Of a stretch of DNA of 64,000 nucleotides, positions 23,545-34,649 are shown piece after piece. The notes beneath the pieces are model-generated. The model was not told the origin of the DNA. It made no database searches and saw only the letters and a program-made list of their open reading frames with translations. The stretch spans positions 41,437,917 to 41,501,916 of the forward strand of contig OY829544.1 in assembly GCA_963691705.1 (NCBI GenBank), written 5' to 3'. A program made the translations under genes and the position numbers. Position 1 is the first letter of the stretch. Each line of letters starts with the position of its first letter. This DNA comes from Viola odorata (lineage: Eukaryota; Streptophyta; Magnoliopsida; Malpighiales; Violaceae).

Positions 23545-25493
23545 TCATACACCTTTGGAAAGTTGCAGGTGCGTTGCACAATCCAAAGGGCATGCGTTTT
23601 ATACGCGAAAGTTCCAAATGGACATGTAAAAGTAGTTTTATCTTGGTCCTCAGAAGCGACGGGTATTGGGTGAAAACCAGAATACCCGTCAAGACAACAA
23701 TAGTGAGACTTACCTGACAGTCGTTCAAGCATTTGATCGATGAAAGAGATAGGAAAATGATCTTTCCTGGTCGCTGAATTGAGTCTCCTGTAATCGATGC
23801 ATACTCGCCATCCATTTTGTACTCGAGTTGGCACTAATTGTCCTTCAGCATTTTCCACTACTGTCATCCCTGTCTTCTTTGGGACTACCTGTACTGGACT
23901 AACCCAAGTGTTGTCAGATATGGGATATATCACTCCAGCACTTAAAAGTTTTAATACTTCCTGTTTGATGACGTCCATCATAGGAGGATTAAGTCTCCTT
24001 TGCGGCTGTCTCACCGTTTTGCGGTCTTCTTCTAGGTGGATCTTGTGTGTGCATATAGTAGGTGAAATCCCTTTTATGTCAGCTATAGTCCATCCTATAG
24101 CTTCTCTATTGTCCTTCAAGACTCTCAAGAGTCTGTCCTCCTCTAACTGAGATAGTTTGTTTGAGACTATCACTGGCAGGCCTTCTCCCTGGCCTAAGAA
24201 ACAGTACTTCAAGTGACTGGGGAGTGGCTTCAATATCAGGTCTGGGGCCTGTAAAACAGAAGGGACTAAAGAATTATTAGTCACAGGTAAATCTATAACT
24301 TTCAGATTAACTTCTATTAATTTGGCTTCATCCAGCTCATATACTGCTTCCTCAATCTCTTCCCTGACTTCCACCTTGCTTTCTAGCTCCTCAAGTTTAA
24401 AGTAGTCAATGCTTCTTGTGAGAACGTACTCAAGGGGATCTGTATTGTCAATTTCATAAATATCTTCATCATCCAAATCAATGACATTAATAAAATTTAG
24501 ACAATGTAAATCCTCTGGATATCGCATAGCATCGTACATGTTAAAAGAAATTATTTCTCCCATGAATTCTAAAGTTAAACAGCCACCAAAGACGTCAATT
24601 TTAGCCCGAGCAGTCCTTAAGAAAGGTCTGCCCAATAATATCTCAGTAGATTTAGTAGTCTGTTCGTTACCCATGTCAACTATATAGAAATCTGCAGGAA
24701 AAACAAAGTCATTGACTTGTACTAACACATCTTCTACAACACCTACAGGATAAATTATAGATCGATCTGCTAATTGAATAACAAGCCTCGTTTCCTTTAA
24801 TTCTCCAATGTTCAAGCTGTTAAAAATTGTCAAAGATAACACATTTATGCCAGCTCCCAGATCACATAAAGCCTTCTCGATCTTCTGTTCTCCAATTTGG
24901 CAAGGTATCACGAATGTCCCTCCGTCTTTATTGTTTGGTAGCTTCTTTTGGAAGACGACTGAAACATTCTCGTTCATGTTTATTCTCTCTACCCCTGCAA
25001 GTCTCTTCTTATTAGTACATAGCTCCTTTAAGAATTTTGCATATTTTGGAACCTGTGCTATCATATCTAATAAAGGAACGTTAACTGCTACCTTTCGAAA
25101 TAGATCCAAAATTGCTTTTTCTTCCTTAACCTTCTTGGTCTTTTCAGACCTGTCAGGGAAAGGAAGGTGAATTACCTGGTCCTTCTTGATGGTAGCTATT
25201 TCAGGAGTAGGGGTTGTATGTACTGGGGTTTCTGGAATTACCTCTACTTCTGCTTCAATTTGGTCTGATATAGATGTATCAGATTTCTTCTTTCCCAGCC
25301 CAGGGGTTTCTGTGCCACTTCTCAGCGTCATTGCTGAGACGTTGTGCTTTGGGTTATCCACTGTTGATGCTGGTAACCTGGCTCCCTGCTCATTGCTGTT
25401 TATATTCAATTGTGTAATTTGTTTCTCTACATTCGAAAGAGATGTTTGAGTTGCTTTCATAAACTGGCTAAGAGTTTCCTTTATTCCATCCAC
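23545..25493 (-). pseudogene. Element C pol, protease and N-terminal reverse transcriptase
   Basis: This frame continues gag after one amber codon. The protease region has KALCDLGAGINVLSLTIFN (Athila-type DLGA instead of DTGA) and EILLGRPFLRTARAKIDVF. The RT begins around GVIYPISDNTWVSPVQ and WRVCIDYRRLNSATRKDHFP. In the motif after FTCPFGTFAYK one extra A (T run at 23597-23600 on plus) shifts the frame; the neighbouring frame reads RMPFGLCNAPATFQRCMM and then meets solo LTR D. The protease and early RT look otherwise intact. Confidence 0.85.
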
Positions 25494-25508
25494 TGTTGTT
25501 GCTAGTGG

Positions 25509-26837
25509 CTATTGTGGAATGGGGTTTTGGGGAGCATTGGGTCTGGGCACGAAATTTTGTAAGTTCATGGGAGGAGGAGGCATTTGATTTGGGTAGGATT
25601 GGTTCTGACTATAGTTTGGCTGAACTATGGTGTTGGAATTTGTATTTTCCTTCCAACCTGGGTTGTTATTATATTGATTAGGGTTGAACCTTGGCTTGTG
25701 AGGCGGGAACCTTCCATACTGTTGATTGTACTGATTTGCTGCACTGACTTCTTCGGGTGTTCCAGTAACTAGTAAGCATTGATCCGAAGAATGTCCTTGC
25801 TGGCAGCATAAACCGCATGAGAAGGGTTGAATTTGATGTACCTGAACCTGTTGACCTGCTTGGAGATTATCTAAACGGTTAGAAATCTCAGTAAATTTTT
25901 GCTCAAAGAAAGATACATTACCTGTACTCGTGCCTCTGTTAGCCGGTCCATTTTGGTAGCAATTTTCTGCCAGTGTCTGGAGTAGATTGTTGGCTTTTGT
26001 CAAAGTGCAATCCTGAAGGGCACCTCCTGCTGCTCCATCTAGCATCACTTTATCTCTGTGGATCATACCATCGTAGAAATACTGGATCAGATTTTGGTCG
26101 GAGACTCCATGGTTCGGACAAATCTCCTGTAGGTCCTTATACCGTTGGTAATATTCTCCAAAATCTTTGCTCGGATCCTGGTGAATTGATACGATGTTCT
26201 TTCTGGCATTCCCCGCCTTGGTGGAAGACCAATATTTATTGAGAAATACGGTCAACATTTGGGGCCATGTTGTGATGGAGTTGTGTTGCAAGCTCAGGAA
26301 CCAATTCCTAGCCTTGTCCTCGAGAGTCCAAGGAAAAGCTCTAAGTTTGGCTCTGTTGATATCCACTCTAGGTGGTTTGAGTGTTTCACACTCCCAATGG
26401 AGGCTTTGAAGGTGTTTAAATAGATTCTCACTCGGCAGGCCATAGAATTTCTTAAGGTTGTGAATAGTATTGGGTTTTAAATTCCAATCATTTTCAGCTG
26501 GTGGGTACTGGATACAGAAATAGGTATCAGGTGGTGGTCCATCATTGTGATACTGCCTAAGAATTTGTTCAGGTGGTGGCGGTGGTGGTGGAACATTGTT
26601 CTCTTGATCTGGATTGGGGTTTTCCATTTCTGGTTGATCTGGGACAGGGTTGTTTCTAGGTGCAAATGATGAACCTTCTCCCTGGTCTGGGATAGGGTTG
26701 AACGAGTGCGATTGCTCAGAGCTGACTTCTGGCTCAGACCTCTGTCTCTTGGTGCGCTTCCGATATTGCGTTTCCTCACGTGTAATTTCTGGGTTGTATT
26801 GGATTAATGGCTCACCTGAAGACCTGGTCATAAACAA
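25509..26837 (-). CDS. Element C gag
   Basis: 442 codons; starts MFMTRSSGEPLIQYNP. The retrotransposon gag core is LRAFPWTLEDKARNWFLSL and WPQMLTVFLNKYW (about residues 165-205), followed by DFGEYYQRYKDLQEICPNHG. A CCHC zinc knuckle, CGLCCQQGHSSDQC, lies near residue 350. The C-terminus is Pro/Asn/Gln-rich. Gag and the protease-RT frame are the same frame, separated by one TAG at about 25509-25511 (context CAA TAG CCA CTA). Gag forms the virus-like particle in the cytoplasm and packages element RNA. Confidence 0.88.
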   Translation of the reverse strand: MFMTRSSGEPLIQYNPEITREETQYRKRTKRQRSEPEVSSEQSHSFNPIPDQGEGSSFAPRNNPVPDQPEMENPNPDQENNVPPPPPPPEQILRQYHNDGPPPDTYFCIQYPPAENDWNLKPNTIHNLKKFYGLPSENLFKHLQSLHWECETLKPPRVDINRAKLRAFPWTLEDKARNWFLSLQHNSITTWPQMLTVFLNKYWSSTKAGNARKNIVSIHQDPSKDFGEYYQRYKDLQEICPNHGVSDQNLIQYFYDGMIHRDKVMLDGAAGGALQDCTLTKANNLLQTLAENCYQNGPANRGTSTGNVSFFEQKFTEISNRLDNLQAGQQVQVHQIQPFSCGLCCQQGHSSDQCLLVTGTPEEVSAANQYNQQYGRFPPHKPRFNPNQYNNNPGWKENTNSNTIVQPNYSQNQSYPNQMPPPPMNLQNFVPRPNAPQNPIPQ

Positions 26838-26865
26838 ACAAAGAAAATTATTTAATACCGTTGAA

Positions 26866-26883
26866 TCCCCGGCAATGGCGCCA
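26866..26883 (-). other. Primer binding site of element C (tRNA-Asp type)
   Basis: The coding strand reads TGGCGCCATTGCCGGGGA, five to six bases after the 5' LTR. It matches the complement of the plant tRNA-Asp 3' end (TGGCGCCGTTGCCGGGGA) except for one base. tRNA-Asp priming is usual for Athila elements. Confidence 0.85.
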
Positions 26884-26888
26884 AAATT

Positions 26889-28285
26889 TGATGGGTGCCG
26901 AGACCGTCAAAATAAATCAAGTTACAATTTACCATGCACGTATATAATTTAATTGCAGTATGTGGTAAAAGGATCGTTCCTCAGAGATTCGGTGGATTAA
27001 AATCAATTCTTTGCATTAAATAAAGAGGGGTGGTAAATACCAATATGAGTTGTTGGTTGGTTGTAAATAATTTAGATTGGCAGAAATAAACAAAACAGAA
27101 AACGTAATGGATGATATTAACCAGTTGATAAGGGCTTCCCAGTAAGGACTTCTTATAGCTCATGATTCGAATAGATTGATCATAGATGCAAGAGTATTAA
27201 ACACTAAACTTATAGGAAGGCTATAGAGACCAGGTATTGGTCACCTAGATCTCCTACTTTCCTCCTACACAAGACTTCCAAAGAGACACTCTATTGGAAG
27301 TCCCTAATTATCCTAACAATCCTAAGAGACACTCTATAGGATTTAATCAGGGCAATTGATGGACGCAGGGAAAGACCTAATCCCCGGCCTGGGATAGAGA
27401 ATCGTGTCTATCCTATAAACCAGATCTGATCCTTCTTCTAGCTGTCACCAGCTAGTTGCCTTCGTATTTCTCTTGGCAATGTAGACTCCAAAACCGCCAG
27501 AAAAGACTGTAATCGCCCAAACCTTATGCGAAGCTGATCAGACTTTACTAAGAACATGGGCAAATTGTCATGCAAACAAGAAGGATAAGAATACAAGTAT
27601 ATAGTGTGTGAAGAGTGATTTGATCTCACAATCTAAGAATCATGGCTTTGAATCCTTACTAAGAAGAAGGCGTTTAGCCTATAATAGACATAACAATAAT
27701 AGTAATAAATAGACGAACATAAACTGAATCCGAATTATATTGAAAATAAGAGAATAGTTTAAGCTGTAACAATGGTATCAAAATCCAAGCGAGAAGAGAT
27801 CCCTCTCCTCTACCCAGCGGCAACTTTAAATAACAAAACCTATCTCTGGTTTAAAATTCAAAAGACGAAGAGAAGATAGATATCTAATCTTGCGGGATAG
27901 TTTGTTTAAATACAAAAAGAGGATCGATCATACTAATCGATTAGGGAGTTCTATTCACAGTTGAACTTCTCTCCTCTTGGAAGACTGCAGCTCTCAAGGT
28001 GTTTTCGCTCACGACCCACTTATCAATCTCGCGGCCCAGCTAGCTCATTAAGTAGTTGACTCGGGTCAACGCTTCCAGTATCTTGGCTTATCCCAGGCCT
28101 GGGATCATCTTGTTCTTTGATTAGCAAAACAACTCTGATATAGGCCTTTTCTACTCCTTTTGAATAATTCTACTTCTCAGCAGCATATCTGCGAAAGAGG
28201 GGAGAAAAGCCATCATTTAGCAGTATCATCATCCCAAGACATAAGTGAATGGATGATGAAAAGATGACATTTTAACGCTCTATCA
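26889..28285 (-). repeat. 5' LTR of element C
   Basis: 1397 bp, near-identical to 15625-17021, directly followed by CCCCT (28286-28290). Confidence 0.93.
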
Positions 28286-28290
28286 CCCCT

Positions 28291-29525
28291 ACTTTTCTCT
28301 TAAGAGAAATTACCCTCCGTTTCCACATATGAGGTAGTCTTTACAGTCTGTCATCCCTCCAGGCACGAATGTGGGAGGGCAATACTCAGGCTGCCCATGA
28401 AGATAAGAAAAGACAGATCTAGAGCTGCAGGCCCCTCAGTTTTTCAGACTCGTGACCCCGCTCTAATCAACTACTCACCTTAGCTAGACGAGACCATTTC
28501 GACACGATTACCCATAGACTAGGTGCCTACTTGTACTATGCGACTTCCCGACACGTTCCCATCACATGGACGACAACAACTACACAATGAAATTATCAGT
28601 TGATCAAGCCTCTAATTACCCCAAGTGAAAATGTAATTAAAATGATAAGCAATTAAATATGGCAGTAAGAATATATTAAGCACGTCTAGGCCTCGAATCT
28701 GCCCTTGCAACCCTCGAATTACCCTTGCTAAGAACTAAGGATTTAGCTACTCATACTTGAAGATAAATAAATCGTAAATAAAGAGAACATAATAAGTAAA
28801 GAAATAGATTTAAGGGAAGAAAACTTGATAACTAAAAGCCGGAGCAATGCTCCGGTTTGTTACCAAAAACGCTTCAAGCCCGGCGGCTAAGGAGAGGAAT
28901 GCTAACAAGAACTAGAAAGATGAACTGGAGTATTTTCTAAGAGTGTTCTTCCTAAGAATTATGATAAGATGATGTGATGATATCCTAAACTACTCCTTGG
29001 ATGCTCCTTTTAAGTTAGAACTCCAAGCACAAAAATATCTTCCATCCTAACTAGGGACAAAATGCATTTAAGGAACACCTAGCACAAAGCAAACATGCTT
29101 CCTAAAGCATAAAGTTGGTGGCAGAGGTCTGATTTGTCCAGCTTTGTGCAGATCGGGAGCAGGCTTTGGCAGAATCAAGGGCTGACTTGGACTGACGGAG
29201 ATAAACTCTGGGAATTGTGCAGAACTCTCTAAAAAGTGTCGAAAGGGACATGTGGAGGCTTCGGTAAGAGGACACGTGGAAATGTCGTTCTTCACCCTTC
29301 GGGGTCTCGAATAGAGAATCCTCGTCGGGACCTTGGTGTCGGGACCTCGACTCTGGTCTTGAAGCTCGAATCAGCACAAAATGCTCCTAAAATGCGTGTT
29401 TTCGCATAAACTCCCTTCCTAGGCCTAAATCTGCAATAGTGATGAAAACAAGGGTATATTAGCAGAATCATGCCTTAAATCAATGGAATGATGGAGGGAA
29501 AATCATGCATAAATACACACTATCA
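28291..29525 (-). repeat. 3' LTR of element B, second part
   Basis: Continues the interrupted LTR of element B on the far side of C and ends ACACTATCA, the same ending type as the C LTR. The following AATAATCCCCACACTG is the B polypurine-tract complement. No genes. Confidence 0.7.
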
Positions 29526-30719
29526 AATAATCCCCACACTGCCCAATGCTCGCCCTCGAGCATTCACAAAATTTAAAACTAACCCCCAAAACAGAACTAG
29601 CACACCTGACCATAGCATAGAGAATAAGCATGTTACTTCAACAGTCGGGACCTCGAATGAAACAACCTCTACCTAGATGAACGCCTGCATCAGATCAGAA
29701 AGATAACGACCCTTAAGAAAAGACTTTCCTGCACTAGGCCTTGATACGAGCAATCCTCACTGGAATGTGTTTACACTCTTACTCGCAAGCAAGGGTAAGT
29801 GTTTAACGCTCAAAGAAATGCAAGTAACGCAACACGGAACAGAGCATGCATATCAATCTGAGTTAAAGAGCACATGCATGGGCAATCAAACAATCAAAAG
29901 ACTTTGCATCGGGGGCAAGAATAGAAACAGAAGTAGCAAAAATAGGAAGGGTGGAGGAAGGAGGTAGAAAGAAAAGAGAAGGCATAGAGAGCAGAAATAT
30001 GGAGAGAAGTTGGAAGGGAAGAGAAGAGTGGGAAATGAGACCAATCTCAAACCTGGAATGCTTCCTTGACAAAAGAAGGGCGTGGTGAGGTAGTACCGTC
30101 GAGGGCACGAATAGAGGGCTAGATAGGCTTCTATCTTTAGGTGGAGTCGGGACCTCGAAGCCTGCTGGTAGATTTTCTTTCTTTCTTTTCCCTCTTTTTT
30201 ACCCCCTTTTCTTTTATTATTGAGAAAAATATTTTTCTTTTGTTTTCTCTTCTTATTTTTATGTTTTTTTTGTGTCAAGGGCTCGAAAATGATGGAGAAG
30301 AGAATGAAAGAAAGAAAGAAAAGTGAAAGAGAAAGAAAGAAAGAAAAGTGAAAGAAAAAAAAAACAGAAATTGATGCAAAGTCTTTATCTAATTGTTGCT
30401 TTCCCATGTCTAATCGTGCCTATACCTAGGGGTATGATGCATACCTAGCTTGTGCCTATTTAAGCATTGAATCGCACAAGAAAGAATTGTAAGTGTTTTA
30501 GCTCAAGTGCTCACAGGGTGCTTGTGACTATTCATATTTTGGCCTAGATGCAGTCATAAGGGTTATCAGGCAGAAGATGAAATATTCGGGACCTTGACTA
30601 TATGGCAACATTTTCATTCTATGTGCACAAGTCAAGTGTGTGCGTCCATCATTGGGGTGCTTTAAAAAACTAGGCAGCAAATAAAGATGAAAATAAATTT
30701 TAAACATGCATCAAACGGG
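29526..30719 (-). other. Element B non-coding internal region with GA-rich microsatellite
   Basis: Equivalent in position to the 3' spacer of element C. It contains purine-rich and GAAA-repeat DNA (about 29920-30050 and 30290-30365). The 173-codon minus frame at 29886-30407 is pyrimidine-strand low complexity (Phe/Leu/Ser runs) and is not considered a gene. Confidence 0.5.
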
Positions 30720-31911
30720 AAATACTAGCAGTTCAGACCCCTCCCCACACTGAGGCATCGCATTGTCTTCAATGCGAGAAGGGTACAAAATAAAACAGCA
30801 GTTTAAGATAGAGCAGACATAGTTTTGACAGAATATAAAGGAGTTTGAAAATGTTTAATCAGCCCACGCAGAGGCAATAGAGAGGATTGTTCGGGATTTT
30901 GATCAAGATGGGGGCAGATTTCGTCTGGCGACTTTCGTGATAAGGGCTTGAAGTTCAGCAAGGATGCTCTGGTTGGTCTACAAGAGGGCACTCAGGAGTC
31001 TGTTCGTGGTTTCAGCGGCTGGAACTTCTTCGGGGTCCCGATTATCTTGATCTTTTGGAGGAGCAGCTGAAGTGGTAGCGCGGGCTGGAGCAGCGGGGGC
31101 TCGAGTCTGGGATCGGGACCTTGAAGGTTCAGGGCGGAATTTTCTTCTAGAGGTGCCATGACTGAGCATACTTCGGCCGGGACTGCAATTGAGGATGTCA
31201 TTTCTTTCAAGGATTCAGGAGTAAGACTCTTGTCGAGAGCTATCTTCAATGGCTCGATTGAATTCAGGTCATCAATATCCTCAATGAAGGGATCTATGAC
31301 ATCAATGAAATTGCACTTGAAGATTCGGGAGGATACTTCATGGACTCTAGCATGTTGAAACTGATGATTTCCCCGTCAAATTCGAGGGAGATGGATGCCT
31401 CATAAACGTCAATCTTTGCACGGGCAGTGGCCAAGAACGGGCATTGAGTACTTCGCAGAAATATTAGATGAGGGCATGCTCGGAGAGGTTGTGTGAAGGG
31501 CACAAGGCTTGCATTTTCTTAAAGCACTCGTAGTACTGTTCGAGGTCTTCCGTGTCCTTTTGGAGGATAGACACCAGCTGCTTACGAGTGACTATGGCGA
31601 TGGACACCGGGTAATATTTATCCGTAAAGGCTTTCGACATTTCAGCCCATGAATTGATGGATTGAGGACGCAAGTCGTAAAATCAATCGAGGGCATCATC
31701 CTTAAGGGACCACATGAAGGAGTGGAGTTTGGCATGCCCGATACTAACATTGTGTGGCTTCATGGCGTCACAAATGGAGTGTAATTGTTGGAGATGACTG
31801 TGGGGGTTTTCCTTAGCCAGGCCTCGATAGAGAGGGAGATAGTGCATGACGGCAAATTTGAGTGCTTAGTCATTCGGGACTGGTGGCCATACAACTGGTC
31901 GGGGCCTCGGG
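30720..31911 (-). pseudogene. Element B chimeric coding remnants (accessory ORF, protease, gag pieces)
   Basis: Three Athila-type fragments are fused on the minus strand. About 31915-31465 is gag: MHYLPLYRGLAKENPHSHLQ, then SINSWAEMSKAFTDKYYPV and LEQYYECFKKMQALCPSHN, with TAA at about 31866 and TGA at about 31682. About 31450-31170 is protease: FLATARAKIDVYEASISLEF and GEIISFNMLESMKYPP, like the element C sequence. About 31160-30800 is low-complexity text resembling the end of an accessory ORF (SRSQTRAPAAPAR). RT, RNase H and integrase are absent, so at least two large internal deletions occurred. Confidence 0.65.
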
Positions 31912-32335
31912 GGCAGCTTTCTTGGGTTTATCAGGCTCTCACTGATAAAACCGTTAGCGTACCCAGACAGCACCCAAGTAGCCCAATAGATTTATCGGGC
32001 TGTCGCCGATAAAGTTGTTCACCCCTAAGCCATGCCACCGTCTGATTACTACCAAAATGGGCTTAGGCAGCTTTCTTGGGTTTATCAGGCTCTTGCTGAT
32101 AAATTCGTTAGCGTACCTAGGCAGCACCTGAGTAGCCCAATAGGTTTATCAGGCTGTCGCTGATAAAGTTGTTCACCCCTAAGTCGTGCCACCGTCTGAT
32201 TACCACCGGAATGGGCTTAGGCGGCTTTCTTGGGTTTATCAGGCTCTCGCTGATAAAGTCGTTAGCGTACCCAGGCAGCACCTAAGTAGCCCAATAGGTT
32301 TATTGGGTTGTCGTCGATAAAGTTTTTAGTATCTA
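31912..32335. repeat. 154-bp tandem repeat with paired hairpins, element A 3' region
   Basis: About 2.7 copies; units start at 31912, 32066 and 32220 (GGCAGCTTTCTTGGGTTTAT). Each unit carries two short hairpins of the form TTTATCAG...CTGATAAA about 80 bp apart. Copies differ at a few percent. It lies between the integrase gene and the insertion point of B. Confidence 0.85.
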
Positions 32336-32730
32336 CTACCATTCATCCTCTTGTTGAAAAAACGGAGATGGGTTATGGCAGATACCCTCTTCTAGTTTAT
32401 TAGGATCCGTTACCATTCACACTTCTGTTGAAAAGATGTCGATGGGTTATGGCGGATTTTAGATTTTTTATGTGCCTGTCATAATCTGCATAAACTAAAG
32501 AATATTTGTGTGTTTTTTAACGTTGTTCGGCGTTAATGCCTACGTCCACGGTGTTATTATTCACATAGAGGATACAAGTAATACATCTGCTCTGGAATGA
32601 TACAATTTTAAGTTTGCAATATTCCAGGAATTAGGTAAGGGAGTATCGTTAAGTTCCTCTAAGTGATATGCTCCTTTTTCGATAACTTTGGTCACCCGGT
32701 TGGGCCCTTCCCAATTAGGACTGAGCTTCC
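32336..32730 (-). other. Element A spacer after integrase
   Basis: Contains two diverged copies of a GTTGAAAA..GGGTTATGGC motif (32353-32384 and 32422-32456), otherwise unassigned. No ORF. Confidence 0.4.
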
Positions 32731-33783
32731 TCATGTGTTAACCAGTGGCTTTCTTGTTGCGTAGTACCAAATTTTCCACTTTTGGCAATCGTTCTTTAAT
32801 ACATCAATTGTGGTACCTGGCCATATTACGCTTGTAGTAAATTGTTTTGAGGATTGCTTATTCCTGCAGTTTCGGTAGCAGGTCGAGGTTGGCCCGAAGT
32901 CTATCTTCATTTTGTTCTTCATTAAAATACTCTATACGAAGACTCAAAGCTCTTATTTCTACCGGGGTGACAGCTTCAGTACCATAGGTCATCACAAATG
33001 GAGTTTCTCCAGCACTTGTCTTGGTGGTCATCTGGTAAGCCCACAAAACGTACGGTAACTCTTCAGCCCATTTCTTTCGAGCTTCTTCTAAAAATTTCTT
33101 GATCCCGCTTAGAATGGTTCGGTTGGTGACTTTCATCTGACCGTTTATTTGTGGGTGAGCAACAGAGGAGAACCTTTGCTCAAACATCAGTTCCTGACAA
33201 CGTTCCTACAAATAGGCACTAGTGAACTGTGTTCCGTTATCACTAATGAGGATCTAGGGAATACCGAATCACATGATAACTTGATGTCTTAAGAAGTGTC
33301 ATGCCTTTTCTGCCGTTATTATTGGGACAACTTTCGCTTTAGCCCATTTTGTAAAATAGTCCACTGCCACAATGACAAATTTGAGCTGACGGAAAGTTTT
33401 CAAGAAAGGGCCTAATATATCAATCCCCATCTGGCAAACGGACATGGGCTAACCATTATCGATATCTCCATAGTTGGCTGTCGTGCGATCCTTGCAAATT
33501 CTTGACATTTTTTGCATGTCTTCACAAAATTATCACAATCCTTCCAGATTGTAGGCCAATAGAACCCATTTCATAGCACTTGTACGGCCATTGTACTTCC
33601 GGAAATATACATTCCACAAACGCCTTCATGAATTTCTTGAAGAGTGTAGAGGCCTTCTACCTCCAATATACATTTGGCTGCTGGATGTGAGAAACATCGA
33701 CGAATGAGCTCACCATCATAGAATATGCATTTTCTGGCCCGTTTGAGTACTTTTTTCTTTTCGGCGATATCTTCTAGTAACAC
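32731..33783 (-). pseudogene. Element A integrase, decayed
   Basis: Fragments in more than one frame. 33783-33571 holds the region before the zinc-binding site (FYDGELIRRCFSHPAAKCI; LQEIHEGVCG). 33187-32858 holds the core end (VAHPQINGQMKVTNRTILSG; ELPYVLWAYQMTTKTSAGETPF; MTYGTEAVTPVEI), typical of Tat integrases, with N-G-Q-M-K-V-T-N where family members usually have E. Stops and frameshifts lie between the pieces. Confidence 0.75.
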
Positions 33784-33813
33784 CCCATGCTTAAGATAAT
33801 TAATTACCAGAAT

Positions 33814-34407
33814 TCACCAATCATCCGCTACTTCACTTACGCATAGGGTAAGTTGTTCTTCCATGAAAGATGGTACCATAATTTCTTCCACCATGACATC
33901 AAATGGCATAATAATGTTGAAATCAGCGGCCAACTTTGCAATCTCATTTGCTTCTGTATTTTCTTCTCTCAGTATGTGCTCAATCTTGACTTGGATTCCT
34001 TTCTTCTTAATCTCCAACAGTTCCTTCTGCACCTTCTCGAGATACCGTAACATTGTTGGGTCTTTAGCTTGGGAATGACCGTTAACCTTGTCTACAATTA
34101 ACTTTTAATCACCGTATATCACCAGGTGTAAATCTTTTAACATATCATGGTCATGAATTCCCTTAGAGCACTCAATTTTTTTTCCGATGCGCAAGCCAGT
34201 TAATAGTGCTTCGTACTCAGTCGCATTGTTGGACAAGAGTTTTAGGATTCTTAGGGCGTAGCGCATCTTGATTTCATTGGGTCTTGAAACAATGATACCA
34301 GCACCGGCAGCTTCCTGATTCTTGGCACCATAAACAAAGATGATCCACTTATCACCATAAGTTTTGGGATAAGGTGGATCTACATCTTCCATTTCTGCTG
34401 CTAGCAT
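33814..34407 (-). pseudogene. Element A second RNase H (archaeal type, Tat hallmark)
   Basis: 34407-34105 reads DKWIIFVYGAKNQEAAGAGI, then EIKMRYALRI and LSNNATEYEALLTGLRIGKK. This is the pattern of the extra RNase H found after the normal RNase H in Tat-lineage elements; the usual D in VDGA is replaced by Y (VYGA). After a stop the frame continues at 34053-33814 (LLEIKKKGIQVKIEHILREE, with N-E-I-A-K-L-A). The catalytic change and stop make it inactive. Confidence 0.75.
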
Positions 34408-34649
34408 TTCAAGTGGCAGCTCGTCTGTGAAGGTGCATTCGGCTATGAAGTCATCTAAGGCTTATGCCTTAATAGATGGTTGAGACCGGTATTGTAATCC
34501 ATGATGTTCAAGCTCAATGGCCCAGGTGACCATTCTCCCGAAAGTTTTCGGCCTGCTAAAAATTCTTCTCAATGGTTGGTTTGTCAGGACAACTACCGGG
34601 TTGCCTGTACCAAGGCAAATGCCATTTTTTCAATGCGATAGTATCTCAG

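Larger units (their letters stand above)
15625..28285 (-). mobile_element. Element C: young Athila-like LTR retrotransposon, full length
   Basis: Both LTRs are 1397 bp (15625-17021 and 26889-28285), start TGATGGGTGCC, end CTCTATCA, and differ at about 18 positions by eye (roughly 1.3%, mostly transitions). CCCCT flanks both ends (15620-15624, 28286-28290). Minus-strand order: 5' LTR, tRNA-Asp-type primer site, gag, protease, RT (split by solo LTR D), RNase H, integrase, spacer, Athila-type accessory ORF, spacer, polypurine tract, 3' LTR. It has an amber codon between gag and pol and three frameshifts, so this copy is not autonomous now. With a typical plant LTR rate of about 1.3e-8 per site per year, the insertion would be near 0.5 million years old (estimate only). 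Confidence 0.93.
15162..31911 (-). mobile_element. Element B: truncated Athila-like retrotransposon nested in A (contains C)
   Basis: The left end is a complete 3' LTR (15162-15624 continuing at 28291-29525, about 1.7 kb once element C is removed). It is followed by a CCCCACACTG purine-tract complement and internal remnants in 29526-31911. The 5' LTR is missing: the right edge passes straight from gag coding sequence into the tandem repeat of element A near 31912. Internal pieces are out of normal proportion (accessory ORF, protease and gag fragments joined by deletions). It is minus strand, like A and C. The right junction is probably a deletion product, since no target duplication was found. 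Confidence 0.7.

Noticed and set aside
29886..30407. 173-codon minus-strand open frame
   Set aside because: Low-complexity Phe/Leu/Ser/Lys runs from a purine-rich microsatellite in element B; no domain text.
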